A stretch of 64,000 nt of DNA from positions 1,802,501 to 1,866,500 of the forward strand of contig NZ_CP031243.1 of the NCBI RefSeq assembly GCF_003352385.1, written 5' to 3'. A program made the translations under genes and the position numbers. The stretch is from Haemophilus haemolyticus (GTDB taxonomy: Bacteria; Pseudomonadota; Gammaproteobacteria; Enterobacterales; Pasteurellaceae). Below, in pieces: positions 29,435-38,717 of this stretch. The notes beneath the pieces are model-generated. The model ran no database searches and was not told the DNA's origin. It worked only from the letters and a program-made list of their open reading frames with translations. Position 1 is the first letter of the stretch. Each line of letters starts with the position of its first letter.

Positions 29435-30985
29435 ATGAATGCAACCGAACAATTAGAAAAAATAAAATCTTGGTTAAATCAGGCTGATGAAAAATATCTT
29501 GATGCCTTTGCCAGTCAAAATCAGACATTAATATCCCATATTTGTGAAATATGGCAACGTTTTCAGGAAGCTAAAAATATAACATCATTGGAAAATAATA
29601 TGTTGACCATTCAACCAACAGAAACAACACCAGTATATAAAAAAGAGCTCATCATTACATTGCCAAATGCAAAACAAGATGAACCTTATTTTTACCAAAA
29701 AACCAATGATTTCCCTACAATTCAATCTCTAAAAGTCGAAGAGGACCTTGGATTAGCTTGGAATGTAGAAGCCCAAGCATTAGATGGTGTACCGATAAAG
29801 AGCGGTGAATTTTTACTGACTTTTCAACTTACTGACGGTAATACAGCACACTCAACCCTTTTTATCAATCCTAATCCGAAATATTTATGGAAGAACATTC
29901 CTTCCGATAAAAATAGCCGTTTTTGGAAACCAGATAGTGCAAGTAGCCAGATTTCCACAGACTTAGGACAATTAATCGCAGCACGTATGCGCGGACGTAC
30001 TCACGCAATGAAAGGAACGTGCTGCGATGATGATTTTACTATCGGCTATCACGAGAAATCAAAATTTCATTTCATTGCTGTTGCTGACGGTGCAGGAAGT
30101 GCAGAATTTTCTCGCCAAGGCTCAAAACTAGCTGTAGAGGCCGCAAAAGATAAATTTTTTGAGTTACTGAATATTGAAGGTAAGGACTACCAAAAACTTT
30201 CCCAAAAAAACGAACAAGAACTCGCTTATATTACCAAAGTGATGTTTAAAGAAGCGGTTCAAGCCGCTTATCTTGCCCAAGAAACAGCAGCAAAAGATTA
30301 TGTTATTGAACAGAAATCTCTTTCTTGCACATTACTGCTTGCGTTTACATTACCTTTAATCGATGGGAAATGGTTCACTGCTTGTTATTGGGTGGGAGAT
30401 GGTGCAGCTGCAATCTTTGATACCGCTATACAAAAAATCAAATTATTGGGTGAGGTGGACTCAGGACAATATTCAGGTGAAACCCAATTTTTAACCTTAG
30501 CTGAAGCCAATGCGGAAAAAATCACCGCACGCATTTATACAGATATTCGTGATTATCCTCCAATCCTGATATTAATGACAGATGGCGTTTCCGATCCTAA
30601 ATTTCATAGTGATGTACAGCTTAACACCTTTGAGGCTTGGCAAACATTTTGGCAAGAATTACGTGAACCATTACAAAAAGAGCAACCAGAAAAAGCCTTA
30701 GAGGAATGGCTAGATTTCTTCTCAAAAGGAGAGCACGATGATCGCACTTTAGCGATATTTATTCCGCAGTCAGAATGGCAGGGAATGACTTATACATCAA
30801 TGAGCAATGAAATCTTGAAGGAAGAGTCAAGAATAGTGAATGAGATAGTTCTACAAGCGACTGAAAATAATCAAGAATTTGCTAATGAAAAAGTCAGAAC
30901 TATCAACATTACTCAGAACAATGAAACAAAAACAATCACGCTCCAGAAAGCAAGTGACATACCACTTCAAAAAGGAACTGAATAA
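29435..30985 (+). CDS. PP2C-family protein phosphatase of the Ter island
   Basis: 516 residues. The PP2C domain occupies about 185-450: VADGAGSAEFSRQGS near 217 (metal-binding Asp-Gly), SCTLLLAF, VGDGAAAIFD, MTDGVSDPKF near 381 and GEHDDRTLAIF near 434, so the metal ligands look intact. The N-terminal ~170 residues carry a beta-rich stretch (LDGVPIKSGEFLLTFQLTDG) resembling putative Ig (He_PIG-like) folds. The C-terminal ~60 residues are hydrophilic. The stop overlaps the kinase start (TAATG), so the pair is translationally coupled. Ser/Thr dephosphorylation opposing the kinase is inferred. Confidence 0.88.
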   Translation: MNATEQLEKIKSWLNQADEKYLDAFASQNQTLISHICEIWQRFQEAKNITSLENNMLTIQPTETTPVYKKELIITLPNAKQDEPYFYQKTNDFPTIQSLKVEEDLGLAWNVEAQALDGVPIKSGEFLLTFQLTDGNTAHSTLFINPNPKYLWKNIPSDKNSRFWKPDSASSQISTDLGQLIAARMRGRTHAMKGTCCDDDFTIGYHEKSKFHFIAVADGAGSAEFSRQGSKLAVEAAKDKFFELLNIEGKDYQKLSQKNEQELAYITKVMFKEAVQAAYLAQETAAKDYVIEQKSLSCTLLLAFTLPLIDGKWFTACYWVGDGAAAIFDTAIQKIKLLGEVDSGQYSGETQFLTLAEANAEKITARIYTDIRDYPPILILMTDGVSDPKFHSDVQLNTFEAWQTFWQELREPLQKEQPEKALEEWLDFFSKGEHDDRTLAIFIPQSEWQGMTYTSMSNEILKEESRIVNEIVLQATENNQEFANEKVRTINITQNNETKTITLQKASDIPLQKGTE

Positions 30986-32484
30986 TGGGTAAAGTTATCA
31001 CGCTCACTGCAACAAATGGTGAAACTATTCAATTTGTTGATGAAATCAAAGCCCAAGGCGGAATGAAAGATGTGATGTTCTCACCTAATAAAGATTATGT
31101 TGTTGCATTCTTCCGTGAACCTGCTGATCTTGCCACGAAAGAGCGGTTAGAAATGATAACAGGAACTTACCGCGAAAAGATCTTTAATCAAGAAGGTGGC
31201 GAATATCTTAAAAAATTATTCTGTTGGCCTACCGCTGTAGTGGAATATCAAGGCAAGCTCGGTGTGGTTAGCCCTTTTTATCGTGATTGCTTTTTCTTCC
31301 AATATGGCAGCCGTAATAACGATATGTTAGGCATTAAAGGCAAAGATAAAGATGGTAAATGGTTCGCCAGTGCATCTAATCGCAATAAGTTTCTTGACTC
31401 GCGAGAGTTAGGTGATTGGATGTTGCATCTGAAAGTCTGCTTGATGCTGGCTCGTGCCGTTCGCCGTATGCATATGGCCGGATTAAGTCATAGTGACTTA
31501 GGTTACAAAAACTGCTTAATCGATCCAACAACTGGTCAAGCAAGTTTAATTGATATTGACGGCTTAGTTGTGCCGGGGAAACATCCACCAACAGTGGTGG
31601 GAACACCTGATTTTATTGCACCTGAAGTAGTGGCAACTCAACATTTAGACAAAAGTGATCCGAAACGTAAATTACCAAGTCGAACCACCGATCTACACGC
31701 ATTAGCTGTTTTGATTTATATGTATTTACTTTATCGCCATCCACTTCGGGGAGATAAAGTCTTTGATATGAATGATAGCCAGCGTGATGAAGAATTAGGA
31801 ATGGGAGAAAAGGCGTTATTCATTGAACACCCAACTGATCATTCTAATCGTATAAAAGTAGGGAATGTTAAACCTAGCGAACAGCCTTGGAAAGACACAC
31901 AAAAAATGCCTTATACCATTACTGGCCCTTATTTAAGCGAATTATTTAAACGAGCTTTTATTGACGGCTTGCATAATCCTATTGCTCGCCCGACAGCAGA
32001 TGAATGGGAACAGGCATTAGTCAAAACAGTAGATTTGCTTCAGCCTTGTCAAGGCGCTAATTGTGAACAGAAATGGTATGCTTTTGATAATTCTAAATCG
32101 CCTAAATGTCCGTTTTGTGGCACAGCACATCAAGGTAAATTGCCCGTGTTAAATTTATATTCTTCTGCACCAAATGGTAGTTATCGTCCTGATAATCACA
32201 GAATTATGGTCTACAGCGGGCAATCACTTTTCAAATGGCATTCAGATAATCGTATTTTCCCGAATGAGAAATTAAAAGTGGAGGATGCAAAACGCATTGG
32301 ATATTTCGTGTTATATCAAGGAAATTGGTGGCTTGTGAACGAAAATCTGACTGATATGGTAGATGTCAATACTAAACAATCTATTCCTATTGGTGGAAAA
32401 GTGAAACTCGAGGAAGGCGCCAAAATTCTTTTGAAAAAAGGCGAAGGCGGACGGCTTATCGTTGTTCAAATGACTGGTGCATAA
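30985..32484 (+). CDS. Ser/Thr protein-kinase-like protein with zinc ribbon (Ter island)
   Basis: 499 residues. The kinase core (about 20-330) has the catalytic loop as SHSDLGYKNCL near 168 (HSD in place of HRD, catalytic Asp and Asn kept), DIDGL in place of DFG near 190, and TPDFIAPEV as the APE motif. The glycine-rich loop is poorly conserved. A four-cysteine zinc ribbon follows (about 354-381: CQGANCEQ, CPFCG), then a ~100-residue beta-rich C-terminal domain of FHA-like pattern. Matches the kinase of TerY-phosphatase-kinase triads. Activity is likely but unproven. Confidence 0.85.
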   Translation: MGKVITLTATNGETIQFVDEIKAQGGMKDVMFSPNKDYVVAFFREPADLATKERLEMITGTYREKIFNQEGGEYLKKLFCWPTAVVEYQGKLGVVSPFYRDCFFFQYGSRNNDMLGIKGKDKDGKWFASASNRNKFLDSRELGDWMLHLKVCLMLARAVRRMHMAGLSHSDLGYKNCLIDPTTGQASLIDIDGLVVPGKHPPTVVGTPDFIAPEVVATQHLDKSDPKRKLPSRTTDLHALAVLIYMYLLYRHPLRGDKVFDMNDSQRDEELGMGEKALFIEHPTDHSNRIKVGNVKPSEQPWKDTQKMPYTITGPYLSELFKRAFIDGLHNPIARPTADEWEQALVKTVDLLQPCQGANCEQKWYAFDNSKSPKCPFCGTAHQGKLPVLNLYSSAPNGSYRPDNHRIMVYSGQSLFKWHSDNRIFPNEKLKVEDAKRIGYFVLYQGNWWLVNENLTDMVDVNTKQSIPIGGKVKLEEGAKILLKKGEGGRLIVVQMTGA

Positions 32485-32520
32485 GATTTATTAACCTAAT
32501 AATAACTGGAGAATTATAAT

Positions 32521-33099
32521 ATGGCAATTTCATTAACCAAAGGTCAAAACGTTTCATTAAGTAAAACCGATCCGAGCTTAAAAAATGTATTGGTTGGTTT
32601 AGGGTGGGATGCTCGTTCAACTGATGGGCAAGACTTTGACTTAGACGCAAGTGTATTTATGGCAACAGAAAATAGTAAAGTGCCTTCTGATAGACATTTT
32701 ATTTTCTATAATCAATTAGTTTCACCTTGTGGTGGTGTAGAGCATACTGGCGATAACCTCACCGGTGATGGAGATGGTGATGATGAAAGCGTGATAGTTC
32801 GCTTAGACAAAGTAGAAAGTAATATCAAATCACTTTTTATTACTGTAACTATTCACGATGCAGAAGCTCGTCGTCAAAATTTTGGTCAAGTCAGCAATGC
32901 ATTCGTACGTATTGTTAATAATGATACTAGTGATGAAATTGTTCGTTTTGATCTTTCTGAAGATTACAGCACCGAAACAGCAATGGTGTTTGGTGAAATT
33001 TATCGTCATAACGGTGAATGGAAATTTCGTGCAATTGGTCAAGGATATACAGGGGGATTATATTCACTTTGTCAACAATATGGTGTAAATGTTGGTTAA
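32521..33099 (+). CDS. terD: TerD/TerE-family calcium-binding stress protein
   Basis: 192 residues, the standard TerD length. Starts [15 protein letters not shown]; acidic loops [18 protein letters not shown] (about 28-45) and [12 protein letters not shown] (about 79-90) are the two Ca2+-binding sites of the TerD fold. Cytoplasmic beta-sandwich protein thought to associate with TerC at the membrane. A 36-base gap with GGAG precedes it, the largest in the operon, possibly allowing separate translation control. It could equally be called TerE. Confidence 0.92.
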   Translation: MAISLTKGQNVSLSKTDPSLKNVLVGLGWDARSTDGQDFDLDASVFMATENSKVPSDRHFIFYNQLVSPCGGVEHTGDNLTGDGDGDDESVIVRLDKVESNIKSLFITVTIHDAEARRQNFGQVSNAFVRIVNNDTSDEIVRFDLSEDYSTETAMVFGEIYRHNGEWKFRAIGQGYTGGLYSLCQQYGVNVG

Positions 33100-33111
33100 T
33101 TGGAGTGAAAA

Positions 33112-33759
33112 ATGGTTTCATTAAATAAAATTACTTTAGAAAAAAAAGGTGATTCGCATAAAATTGATTTATCGAAATCAACTGATCAGCAAATTACTAT
33201 TAACTTAAATTGGACTCAACAAAAACCCTCTGGTTTCTTCAGTAGCTTATTTGGTTCAAATAAAGAGATTGATTTAGATCTTGGGTGTTACTGGGAGTTA
33301 CAAGACGGAACAGCTTCACTTATTGACGGTTTGCAATTTTCCAAAGGCCGTGGCGGGTCAAGAGAACGTCTAACACGCCAAGGATGTTATAGCCAAGCAC
33401 CTTGGGTATGGCATTGTGGAGATGATCGGAATGGCAGCTCAGCCGAAGGTGAAAATATTTTAGTCAACCCAAAAGGTATCAGAGATCTACGTCGTTTGGT
33501 TATCTATTGTTTCATTTATGAGGGGGCTGCTAAATGGGCCGAGTCTGATGCCGTAGTAACCGTTAAAGTGCCTAACCAGCCTGAAATCGTTGTTGAAATG
33601 GGGAAACAAACTGATCCTCGCACATTCTGTGCGATTGCAAGCATTGACTTTGATGATTCTCAGATGTCAGTTCGTAAAGACATTAACTTCTTTAATGGAC
33701 ATGCAGATTGTAGCCAATATTACGGCTGGGGATTCGAGTTTTCCGCGGGAGCAAAATAA
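33112..33759 (+). CDS. TerA/TerD-superfamily stress protein
   Basis: 215 residues. Begins MVSLNKITLEKKGDSHKI, like TerD-superfamily members, with acidic EIDLDLGCYWELQDG as the first metal loop and GDDRNGSSAEGE as the second. It lacks the full calcium motif of TerD and fits best with TerA-type members, which are however usually longer. Last gene of the operon, 12 bases after terD, closed by a strong hairpin. Confidence 0.82.
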   Translation: MVSLNKITLEKKGDSHKIDLSKSTDQQITINLNWTQQKPSGFFSSLFGSNKEIDLDLGCYWELQDGTASLIDGLQFSKGRGGSRERLTRQGCYSQAPWVWHCGDDRNGSSAEGENILVNPKGIRDLRRLVIYCFIYEGAAKWAESDAVVTVKVPNQPEIVVEMGKQTDPRTFCAIASIDFDDSQMSVRKDINFFNGHADCSQYYGWGFEFSAGAK

Positions 33760-33836
33760 AATACCTTACTTACCAAGCTACATACAATAAAAGGTAATTT
33801 TCTTAAATGTAGGATATGCAATATAATCTTATATAC

Positions 33837-33873
33837 ATACCTGTTTATTATATAAATTAATAAACAGGTATTT
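33837..33873 (+). terminator. Terminator closing the Ter operon
   Basis: ATACCTGTTTATTA (33837-33850) and TAATAAACAGGTAT (33858-33871) form a perfect 14-bp stem with a 7-base loop, then TTTCTT. The stem is AT-rich. It could also serve hugZ from the opposite strand. The rest of the 171-base gap holds nothing I recognise. Confidence 0.7.
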
Positions 33874-33930
33874 CTTAACTTTATGTATGAAAATTATTCC
33901 ATATTATTTAATGAGAAAATACTAGTTATT

Positions 33931-34689
33931 TTATGCTCTATCTTTTTCATGTGGATTACCTTTGACACCAATATGAGAAATTTCCCCATTAGCATCAATC
34001 AAATAAGCTTGGCCAAAACCTCTTACAAAACGACCTGTTCCAAATGTAAGTTCAACTAAATCAAAATCAGTAAATTCACGAATCGTTTTAATTCCGCCTA
34101 CATCATTCATAGTTTCGGCTAATTTATCTAAGACCTTTTCAACAATTGGATCTTCACGAGGAATAAAACGTGCACTTGCTTTGTAACGTAAACGAGTACG
34201 TACAATAATCGATTTCGCTTTGCTTTCATCTTCTAAAAACATCACTTCCGCTTGATTCGGATTGCGTTTTAAATTGTCATAATGCTCTGCAATGGCACTG
34301 ATATAAATATAATATTTTCCACCAAGCGAAATAATTGGCGCATAAGATGCCATCGGTAAGCCATCTTTATCTAAAGTGGCAAGCACACAGCTTTTAAACT
34401 CTTGACGAAATTCATCAATTTTAGCTTTTATACGATCGTAATTTGCAACTGGTTTATTTTCTACACAAAGATTGATTATTGCTTGCTTAATTGAACCTTC
34501 GTCAGCTTGTTGTGGAAATTCCACGCGTAATGTTTTGCCATCATTATATTTAAAATCTAAACCACCAAAATCTACATTAACTAATGTCACATCCGTGATT
34601 TCCTTTTCGCCACCAAATTTTTTACAAAGAGCAGCCATATCATCTTGGTGATGATCATTCATGTGAGTGATAATTCTATTGAAATCCAT
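33931..34689 (-). CDS. hugZ: HugZ/HutZ-family haem utilisation protein
   Basis: 252 residues. An N-terminal DUF2470-like domain ([18 protein letters not shown], about 1-75) is joined to a split beta-barrel of the FMN-binding/pyridoxamine-oxidase fold (about 90-250), where [17 protein letters not shown] is the barrel signature. HugZ proteins bind and degrade haem to release iron, sensible in an organism that needs exogenous haem. Lies just outside the right end of the Ter island, upstream of no other minus-strand gene. Confidence 0.85.
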   Translation of the reverse strand: MDFNRIITHMNDHHQDDMAALCKKFGGEKEITDVTLVNVDFGGLDFKYNDGKTLRVEFPQQADEGSIKQAIINLCVENKPVANYDRIKAKIDEFRQEFKSCVLATLDKDGLPMASYAPIISLGGKYYIYISAIAEHYDNLKRNPNQAEVMFLEDESKAKSIIVRTRLRYKASARFIPREDPIVEKVLDKLAETMNDVGGIKTIREFTDFDLVELTFGTGRFVRGFGQAYLIDANGEISHIGVKGNPHEKDRA

Positions 34690-34821
34690 TTTTGTTCCTT
34701 ATATTTACGATTAATCTCATTATTCTACGGATTCTCTTCCGTGAGGAATAATGTTGAGCATTATACTCAAGTAAAATATATTTAACATATTTTTCACAAA
34801 ATAATAACATTTTAAATAAAA

Positions 34822-34844
34822 AGGCCCTTACGAAATAAGGGCCT
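34822..34844 (-). terminator. Rho-independent terminator of hbpA
   Basis: On the minus strand AGGCCCTTA/TAAGGGCCT, a perfect 9-bp stem with a 5-base loop, followed by TTTTTATTT, 23 bases after the hbpA stop. Confidence 0.9.
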
Positions 34845-34866
34845 AAAAGAACTGAAGTGGTATTAA

Positions 34867-36510
34867 TTATTTACCATCAACACTCACGCCATAGAAAGCA
34901 TCATAGCCAAATGGGCTTTGTACATAGCCTTTTACGCGTGGACTAAGCGGTGCAAAACCTACAGAGTGCGCAACTGGAATCCAAGGTGCCTGATTATGAA
35001 TGATAACTTGCGCTTGTTTATAAAGTGCGGTGCGTTCTTCCTTATTTGTTAATCCGATTGCTTTATCTAGTAATTCATCAAACTCTGGATTTTTAAAGCG
35101 AGCCATATTGGAATTACCCGCATTAGAACTTGCCAATAATGGAGATAAGAAGTTATCAGGATCACCATTATCACCAGACCAACCAAAGATACCAGCAGTT
35201 AACTCACCCGCTTTCGCACGTTTTTGATAATCCGCCCATTCATAGGTAACAGGATTGGTTTTTACACCTACTTTCGCCCAATCCGCCATAATAAGTTCAG
35301 CCATACGTTTTGGATTTGGGTTAGATGCACGTACAACAGGTTGAATCCAAAAATCAGTTTCAAAACCATTTGGATAACCTGCTTCTGCTAAAAGTTGTTT
35401 TGCTTTTTCTGGATCATACGGATAATCTTGAACTTCATCGTTGTAACTCCAAATTGTTGGAGGAAGTGGATTTTTAGCTGGTGTACCTGCGCCTTGGTAA
35501 ACCGCTTCAATAATCGCTTTTTTATCCACTGCGTAATTCAACGCTTGACGAACTTTGACATTATCAAACGGTGCTTTTTCGGTATTGAATGCAATATACG
35601 CCACGTTCAAACCTTTTTGTTCCAAAAGTTGTACTTTTGGATCTGTTTTCATTTTTGCTAAATCTGCTACATTCGGGAATAAAATTAAATCACAAGAGCC
35701 AGCCTGTAATTTTGCATAACGTGTTGTCGCATCTGGCACAATATTGATAACTAAACGATCCAATGGTGTTCTACCCTTCCAATAGTTTTCGTTTGCTACA
35801 TACTGGGCTGCCTGATCTGTTTTGTAATCAACAAAAACAAATGGTCCCGTCCCCACTGGGCGATTATCAATTGTTTCTGGCTTACCTGCTTTCAGCATTG
35901 CATCAGCATATTCTGCGGAATAAATAGAAATAAAATCCATACCAAGACTAGCCAAGAAAGTCGCATCTTTCTTGTTCAAGGTAATACGAATTGTGTTGTC
36001 ATCTACTTTCTCCACAGATTTTAACAACTCAGGGAATTTCATTGCTTTGAAATATGGATAAGTCCCTTTAGATACATTGTGATATGGATGATTTGGATCT
36101 AACTGACGTTGGAATGAAAACACGACATCATCCGCATTAAAATCACGTGTTGGGGTAAATTCTTTTGTTGTATGGAATTTAACACCTTTTCTTAAATGGA
36201 ATGTATAAGTTAAACCATCATCGCTGATTTCCCAGCTTTCAGCTAAAGCAGGTTCAATATCCGTTGAGCCTTTTTTAAATTCAACTAAGCGGTTATACAC
36301 TTGTTGTGAACTGGCATTATAAGATGTCCCCTCCATTACAAGTGCAGGGCTAAACCCTAAAGGTGCTTTTGCTGTACAGTAAACGAAAGTATTGTTAGAT
36401 GCAGATTTGGTTTCAGCTTGTGCGGTCGGTTTATTTGCTGAACCTGATTGATCGCAAGCTGCTAATACAAGTGTTACAGCTGCAAGAGTTAGTGTTGCTT
36501 TTAGCTTCAT
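34867..36510 (-). CDS. hbpA: Haem/peptide-binding lipoprotein, ABC transporter solute-binding protein
   Basis: 547 residues of the DppA/OppA solute-binding family. The lipoprotein signal peptide ends in the lipobox LAAC, giving lipidated Cys19. GPFVFVDYKTDQAA, YIAFNTEKAPFDNVKVRQALNYAVDKKAII and the C-terminal NNQAPWIPVAHS-like segment (here HNQAPWIPVAHS) are typical of the family. In H. influenzae this protein (HbpA) binds haem and glutathione and feeds the Dpp permease. No permease genes are adjacent. Confidence 0.9.
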   Translation of the reverse strand: MKLKATLTLAAVTLVLAACDQSGSANKPTAQAETKSASNNTFVYCTAKAPLGFSPALVMEGTSYNASSQQVYNRLVEFKKGSTDIEPALAESWEISDDGLTYTFHLRKGVKFHTTKEFTPTRDFNADDVVFSFQRQLDPNHPYHNVSKGTYPYFKAMKFPELLKSVEKVDDNTIRITLNKKDATFLASLGMDFISIYSAEYADAMLKAGKPETIDNRPVGTGPFVFVDYKTDQAAQYVANENYWKGRTPLDRLVINIVPDATTRYAKLQAGSCDLILFPNVADLAKMKTDPKVQLLEQKGLNVAYIAFNTEKAPFDNVKVRQALNYAVDKKAIIEAVYQGAGTPAKNPLPPTIWSYNDEVQDYPYDPEKAKQLLAEAGYPNGFETDFWIQPVVRASNPNPKRMAELIMADWAKVGVKTNPVTYEWADYQKRAKAGELTAGIFGWSGDNGDPDNFLSPLLASSNAGNSNMARFKNPEFDELLDKAIGLTNKEERTALYKQAQVIIHNQAPWIPVAHSVGFAPLSPRVKGYVQSPFGYDAFYGVSVDGK

Positions 36511-36663
36511 GATAGTTCCTCACTTTGTTGGCAGGGATTTATTCGAGCATTGTCATATAACCAAGATGCTAGATAAATCCTATCTAAAATAAATGTTTAA
36601 TAAGATATAAGCAAATGTCGCTTTTTTTAAATAAAAAAATTCTATGGATTATAACAAATTAAT

Positions 36664-38052
36664 CTAAGGATTCTTCCGTAAATGATCGCCATCATTTTTA
36701 TGTAATTTCATAAGCGACCAAACTAAGGCGATTGCAAAAAGTGATGAGGTTAAGAAAGTATAACTAAAAGCCTGTTGTAAACCATCACTTGCGCTAAAGA
36801 AATGTCTATAGAGATTTAGAATTATCGATGAAATAGCAATACCAAATCCAATCCCAACTTGCTGCACAATACTTAATACTGTAGAACCTGTGCCTGCCTG
36901 TTGTTTTGAAAGATCGCCTACAGTCAACGTATTAATTGAAGTGAAAATTATCGACATGCAAGCGCCATACCACATAAGATTACAAATAATCCAAGTCAGA
37001 GAACTTTGTTGATCTAACCAAGCCATTGAAATCACAGAGCCAGCCATCAAAAGTGCGGATGAAATTAGCGTTGTTTTATAGCCCCAACGATTTAAAATTC
37101 GTCCAATTAATATTTTCAAAATCACAGAAATTAACGCAATCGGTGCTAATAGCCAGCCTGACATTTCAGCACTGTAACCGAAAGATAATTGGAACATCAA
37201 AGGCAATAAAAAGGGAACGCCAGATGCAGATAATCGGATAAACATATTGGCAATGATGCCTAATCTGAATGTACGAGTGCGGAAAAGAGATAAAGGTAAA
37301 ATGGCATCTTCATTGTTTTTGGCATAGCTACAATACGCCACGAGTAACAGAACACCAACAACTAATACGCTATAGGTTGCAATTGCACTATGCTGGCTTT
37401 CACCGAGTAAATCCAAACCAAGCGTGATGCCAACTAACCCCAATGCAAACAGTAAAAAACCTGTCCAATCTAGTTTCTCAGCTTCTCCTTTGATGTTACT
37501 CATCACGCTGCCCGATGCCAAAATCCCTAGTGCACCAATTGGAATATTAATTAAAAAAATCCAGTGCCAGCTGGCGTGAATGACTAACCATCCACCTAAA
37601 ATAGGCCCTAGAATGGGTCCGATCAAACCTGCAGTTGCCATTAAATTCCAAGCATTAACTAATTGTTGTTTCGGGACAGCTTGAATAATAGCTAAACGCG
37701 CCACTGGCATCATAAAGGCACCACCTATCCCCTGAATCACTCTGGCTAAGATTAAACTTTCTAAATTAGGAGCTGCAGCACAAGCAATAGAACCAAAAAT
37801 AAACGTCAACACTGCAGCGCGAAAAACGGTCAATGTCCCAAATTTTGCAGCTGCCCAAGCGGTAAGAGGAATAAATAATGCAACGGCTAAAGAATAAGCA
37901 ATAATCGCCATTTGCATTTCAAAAGCGGGTTTATGTAAATCGGAAGATATCGCGGGTAAAGCTGTATTTAGAATGGTCGCATCGAGGCTTTGCATAAAAA
38001 GCGCCATTGCTGCTACCCAAGCTAAACCGCGATAGGCATTGGATTCAGTCAT
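36664..38052 (-). CDS. MFS multidrug exporter, DHA2 (EmrB-like) family
   Basis: 462 residues from the start at 38052 (MTESNAYRGL), which overlaps the mobB stop as ATGA; the longer ORF to 38079 reads into mobB. DHA2 signatures: MQSLDATILNTALPAIS (motif D1), LILARVIQGIGGAFMMPVARLAII and GLIGPILGPILGGWLV (antiporter motif C). Twelve to fourteen membrane segments. No EmrA-type periplasmic adaptor is adjacent, so it probably exports across the inner membrane only. Confidence 0.88.
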   Translation of the reverse strand: MTESNAYRGLAWVAAMALFMQSLDATILNTALPAISSDLHKPAFEMQMAIIAYSLAVALFIPLTAWAAAKFGTLTVFRAAVLTFIFGSIACAAAPNLESLILARVIQGIGGAFMMPVARLAIIQAVPKQQLVNAWNLMATAGLIGPILGPILGGWLVIHASWHWIFLINIPIGALGILASGSVMSNIKGEAEKLDWTGFLLFALGLVGITLGLDLLGESQHSAIATYSVLVVGVLLLVAYCSYAKNNEDAILPLSLFRTRTFRLGIIANMFIRLSASGVPFLLPLMFQLSFGYSAEMSGWLLAPIALISVILKILIGRILNRWGYKTTLISSALLMAGSVISMAWLDQQSSLTWIICNLMWYGACMSIIFTSINTLTVGDLSKQQAGTGSTVLSIVQQVGIGFGIAISSIILNLYRHFFSASDGLQQAFSYTFLTSSLFAIALVWSLMKLHKNDGDHLRKNP

Positions 38053-38564
38053 CGTGCTCCGTGAAAATGGTGCAACCAATTTTCAATAAAATCGGCAATT
38101 TGCGGAATGCGGTTAATATCCAACAAAGTGCGGTCAATTTCAAGGGGATAATTCGTTGCAACTGCGAGCACATATTCGTCAATTTCGGGTAAAGGTTTTG
38201 TCATTTCTTGACGATGGAGCAAAATCTTTGGAATTGGCTCTTGTTTAAACCCCTCTACCAACACTAAATCAGTTAAAGTGCGGTCAAATTGTTGTGCTAA
38301 ATAATCCAATGAAACAGGTTTTGGCGTTTCCGTCATGATCGCCCAGCGTTCATCATTCGCTAAAATGACTTGAGAAGAACCCGCCTCTTTCATACGCCAA
38401 CTATCTTTTCCTTCCTTATCAACTTGCATATTGTGATGGCTATGTTTAATCACTGAAACGCGAATGTGACGAGCGATAAGTTCTGGGATAAGTTTTTCTA
38501 ATAATGTTGTTTTACCACTACCGCTATAACCGGTAATTCCAAGTAAAGGAATCTGATTGTTCAT
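38049..38564 (-). CDS. mobB: Molybdopterin-guanine dinucleotide biosynthesis adaptor MobB
   Basis: About 171 residues. P-loop GYSGSGKTTLLEKL near residue 10, then VSVIKHSHHNMQVDKEGKDS and DLVLVEGFKQEPIPKI, the MobB motifs. The start at 38564 (MNNQIPLLG) is used because AAGG lies upstream and the 7 extra residues of the longer form are atypical. GTP-binding helper in loading guanine nucleotide onto molybdopterin; mobA lies about 5 kb away. Coupled by ATGA overlap to the MFS pump. Confidence 0.92.
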   Translation of the reverse strand: MNNQIPLLGITGYSGSGKTTLLEKLIPELIARHIRVSVIKHSHHNMQVDKEGKDSWRMKEAGSSQVILANDERWAIMTETPKPVSLDYLAQQFDRTLTDLVLVEGFKQEPIPKILLHRQEMTKPLPEIDEYVLAVATNYPLEIDRTLLDINRIPQIADFIENWLHHFHGAR

Positions 38565-38603
38565 AAAAATAACCTTAAAAATCACCGCACTTTAGATACG
38601 GAA

Positions 38604-38623
38604 AACCCCGAAAGATCGGGGTT
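38604..38623 (-). terminator. Rho-independent terminator after tiny membrane ORFs
   Basis: AACCCCGA/TCGGGGTT, an 8-bp stem with loop TCTT on the minus strand, followed by TTCC. It separates the small ORFs from mobB. Confidence 0.75.
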
Positions 38624-38629
38624 AATAAA

Positions 38630-38716
38630 TTAAGAATGTTTTGCTACATAATTGGCAAAAATAAGTCCGCCAATAGCAAGAAGAGCAACAATGCCAAGCC
38701 CTATAGTAAGCCACAT
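38630..38716 (-). CDS. 28-residue single-span membrane peptide
   Basis: The minus strand encodes MWLTIGLGIVALLAIGGLIF followed by ANYVAKHS and a stop. A strong GGAGGG sits 10 bases ahead of the ATG. One hydrophobic helix with a positively charged end. It starts one base after the stop of the small ORF upstream (TAATATG) and ends just before a hairpin terminator. Function unknown; could be a subunit of a small membrane complex or a small-toxin-like peptide. Confidence 0.6.
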   Translation of the reverse strand: MWLTIGLGIVALLAIGGLIFANYVAKHS

Positions 38717-38717
38717 A

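Noticed and set aside
25243..33871. Ter island as a prophage
   Set aside because: No integrase, structural or lysis genes, and no direct repeats seen at the ends; only the regulator looks phage-like.
33837..33871. Right-end palindrome as an attachment site
   Set aside because: No matching sequence was found at the left end of the island; hairpin plus T run fits a terminator better.
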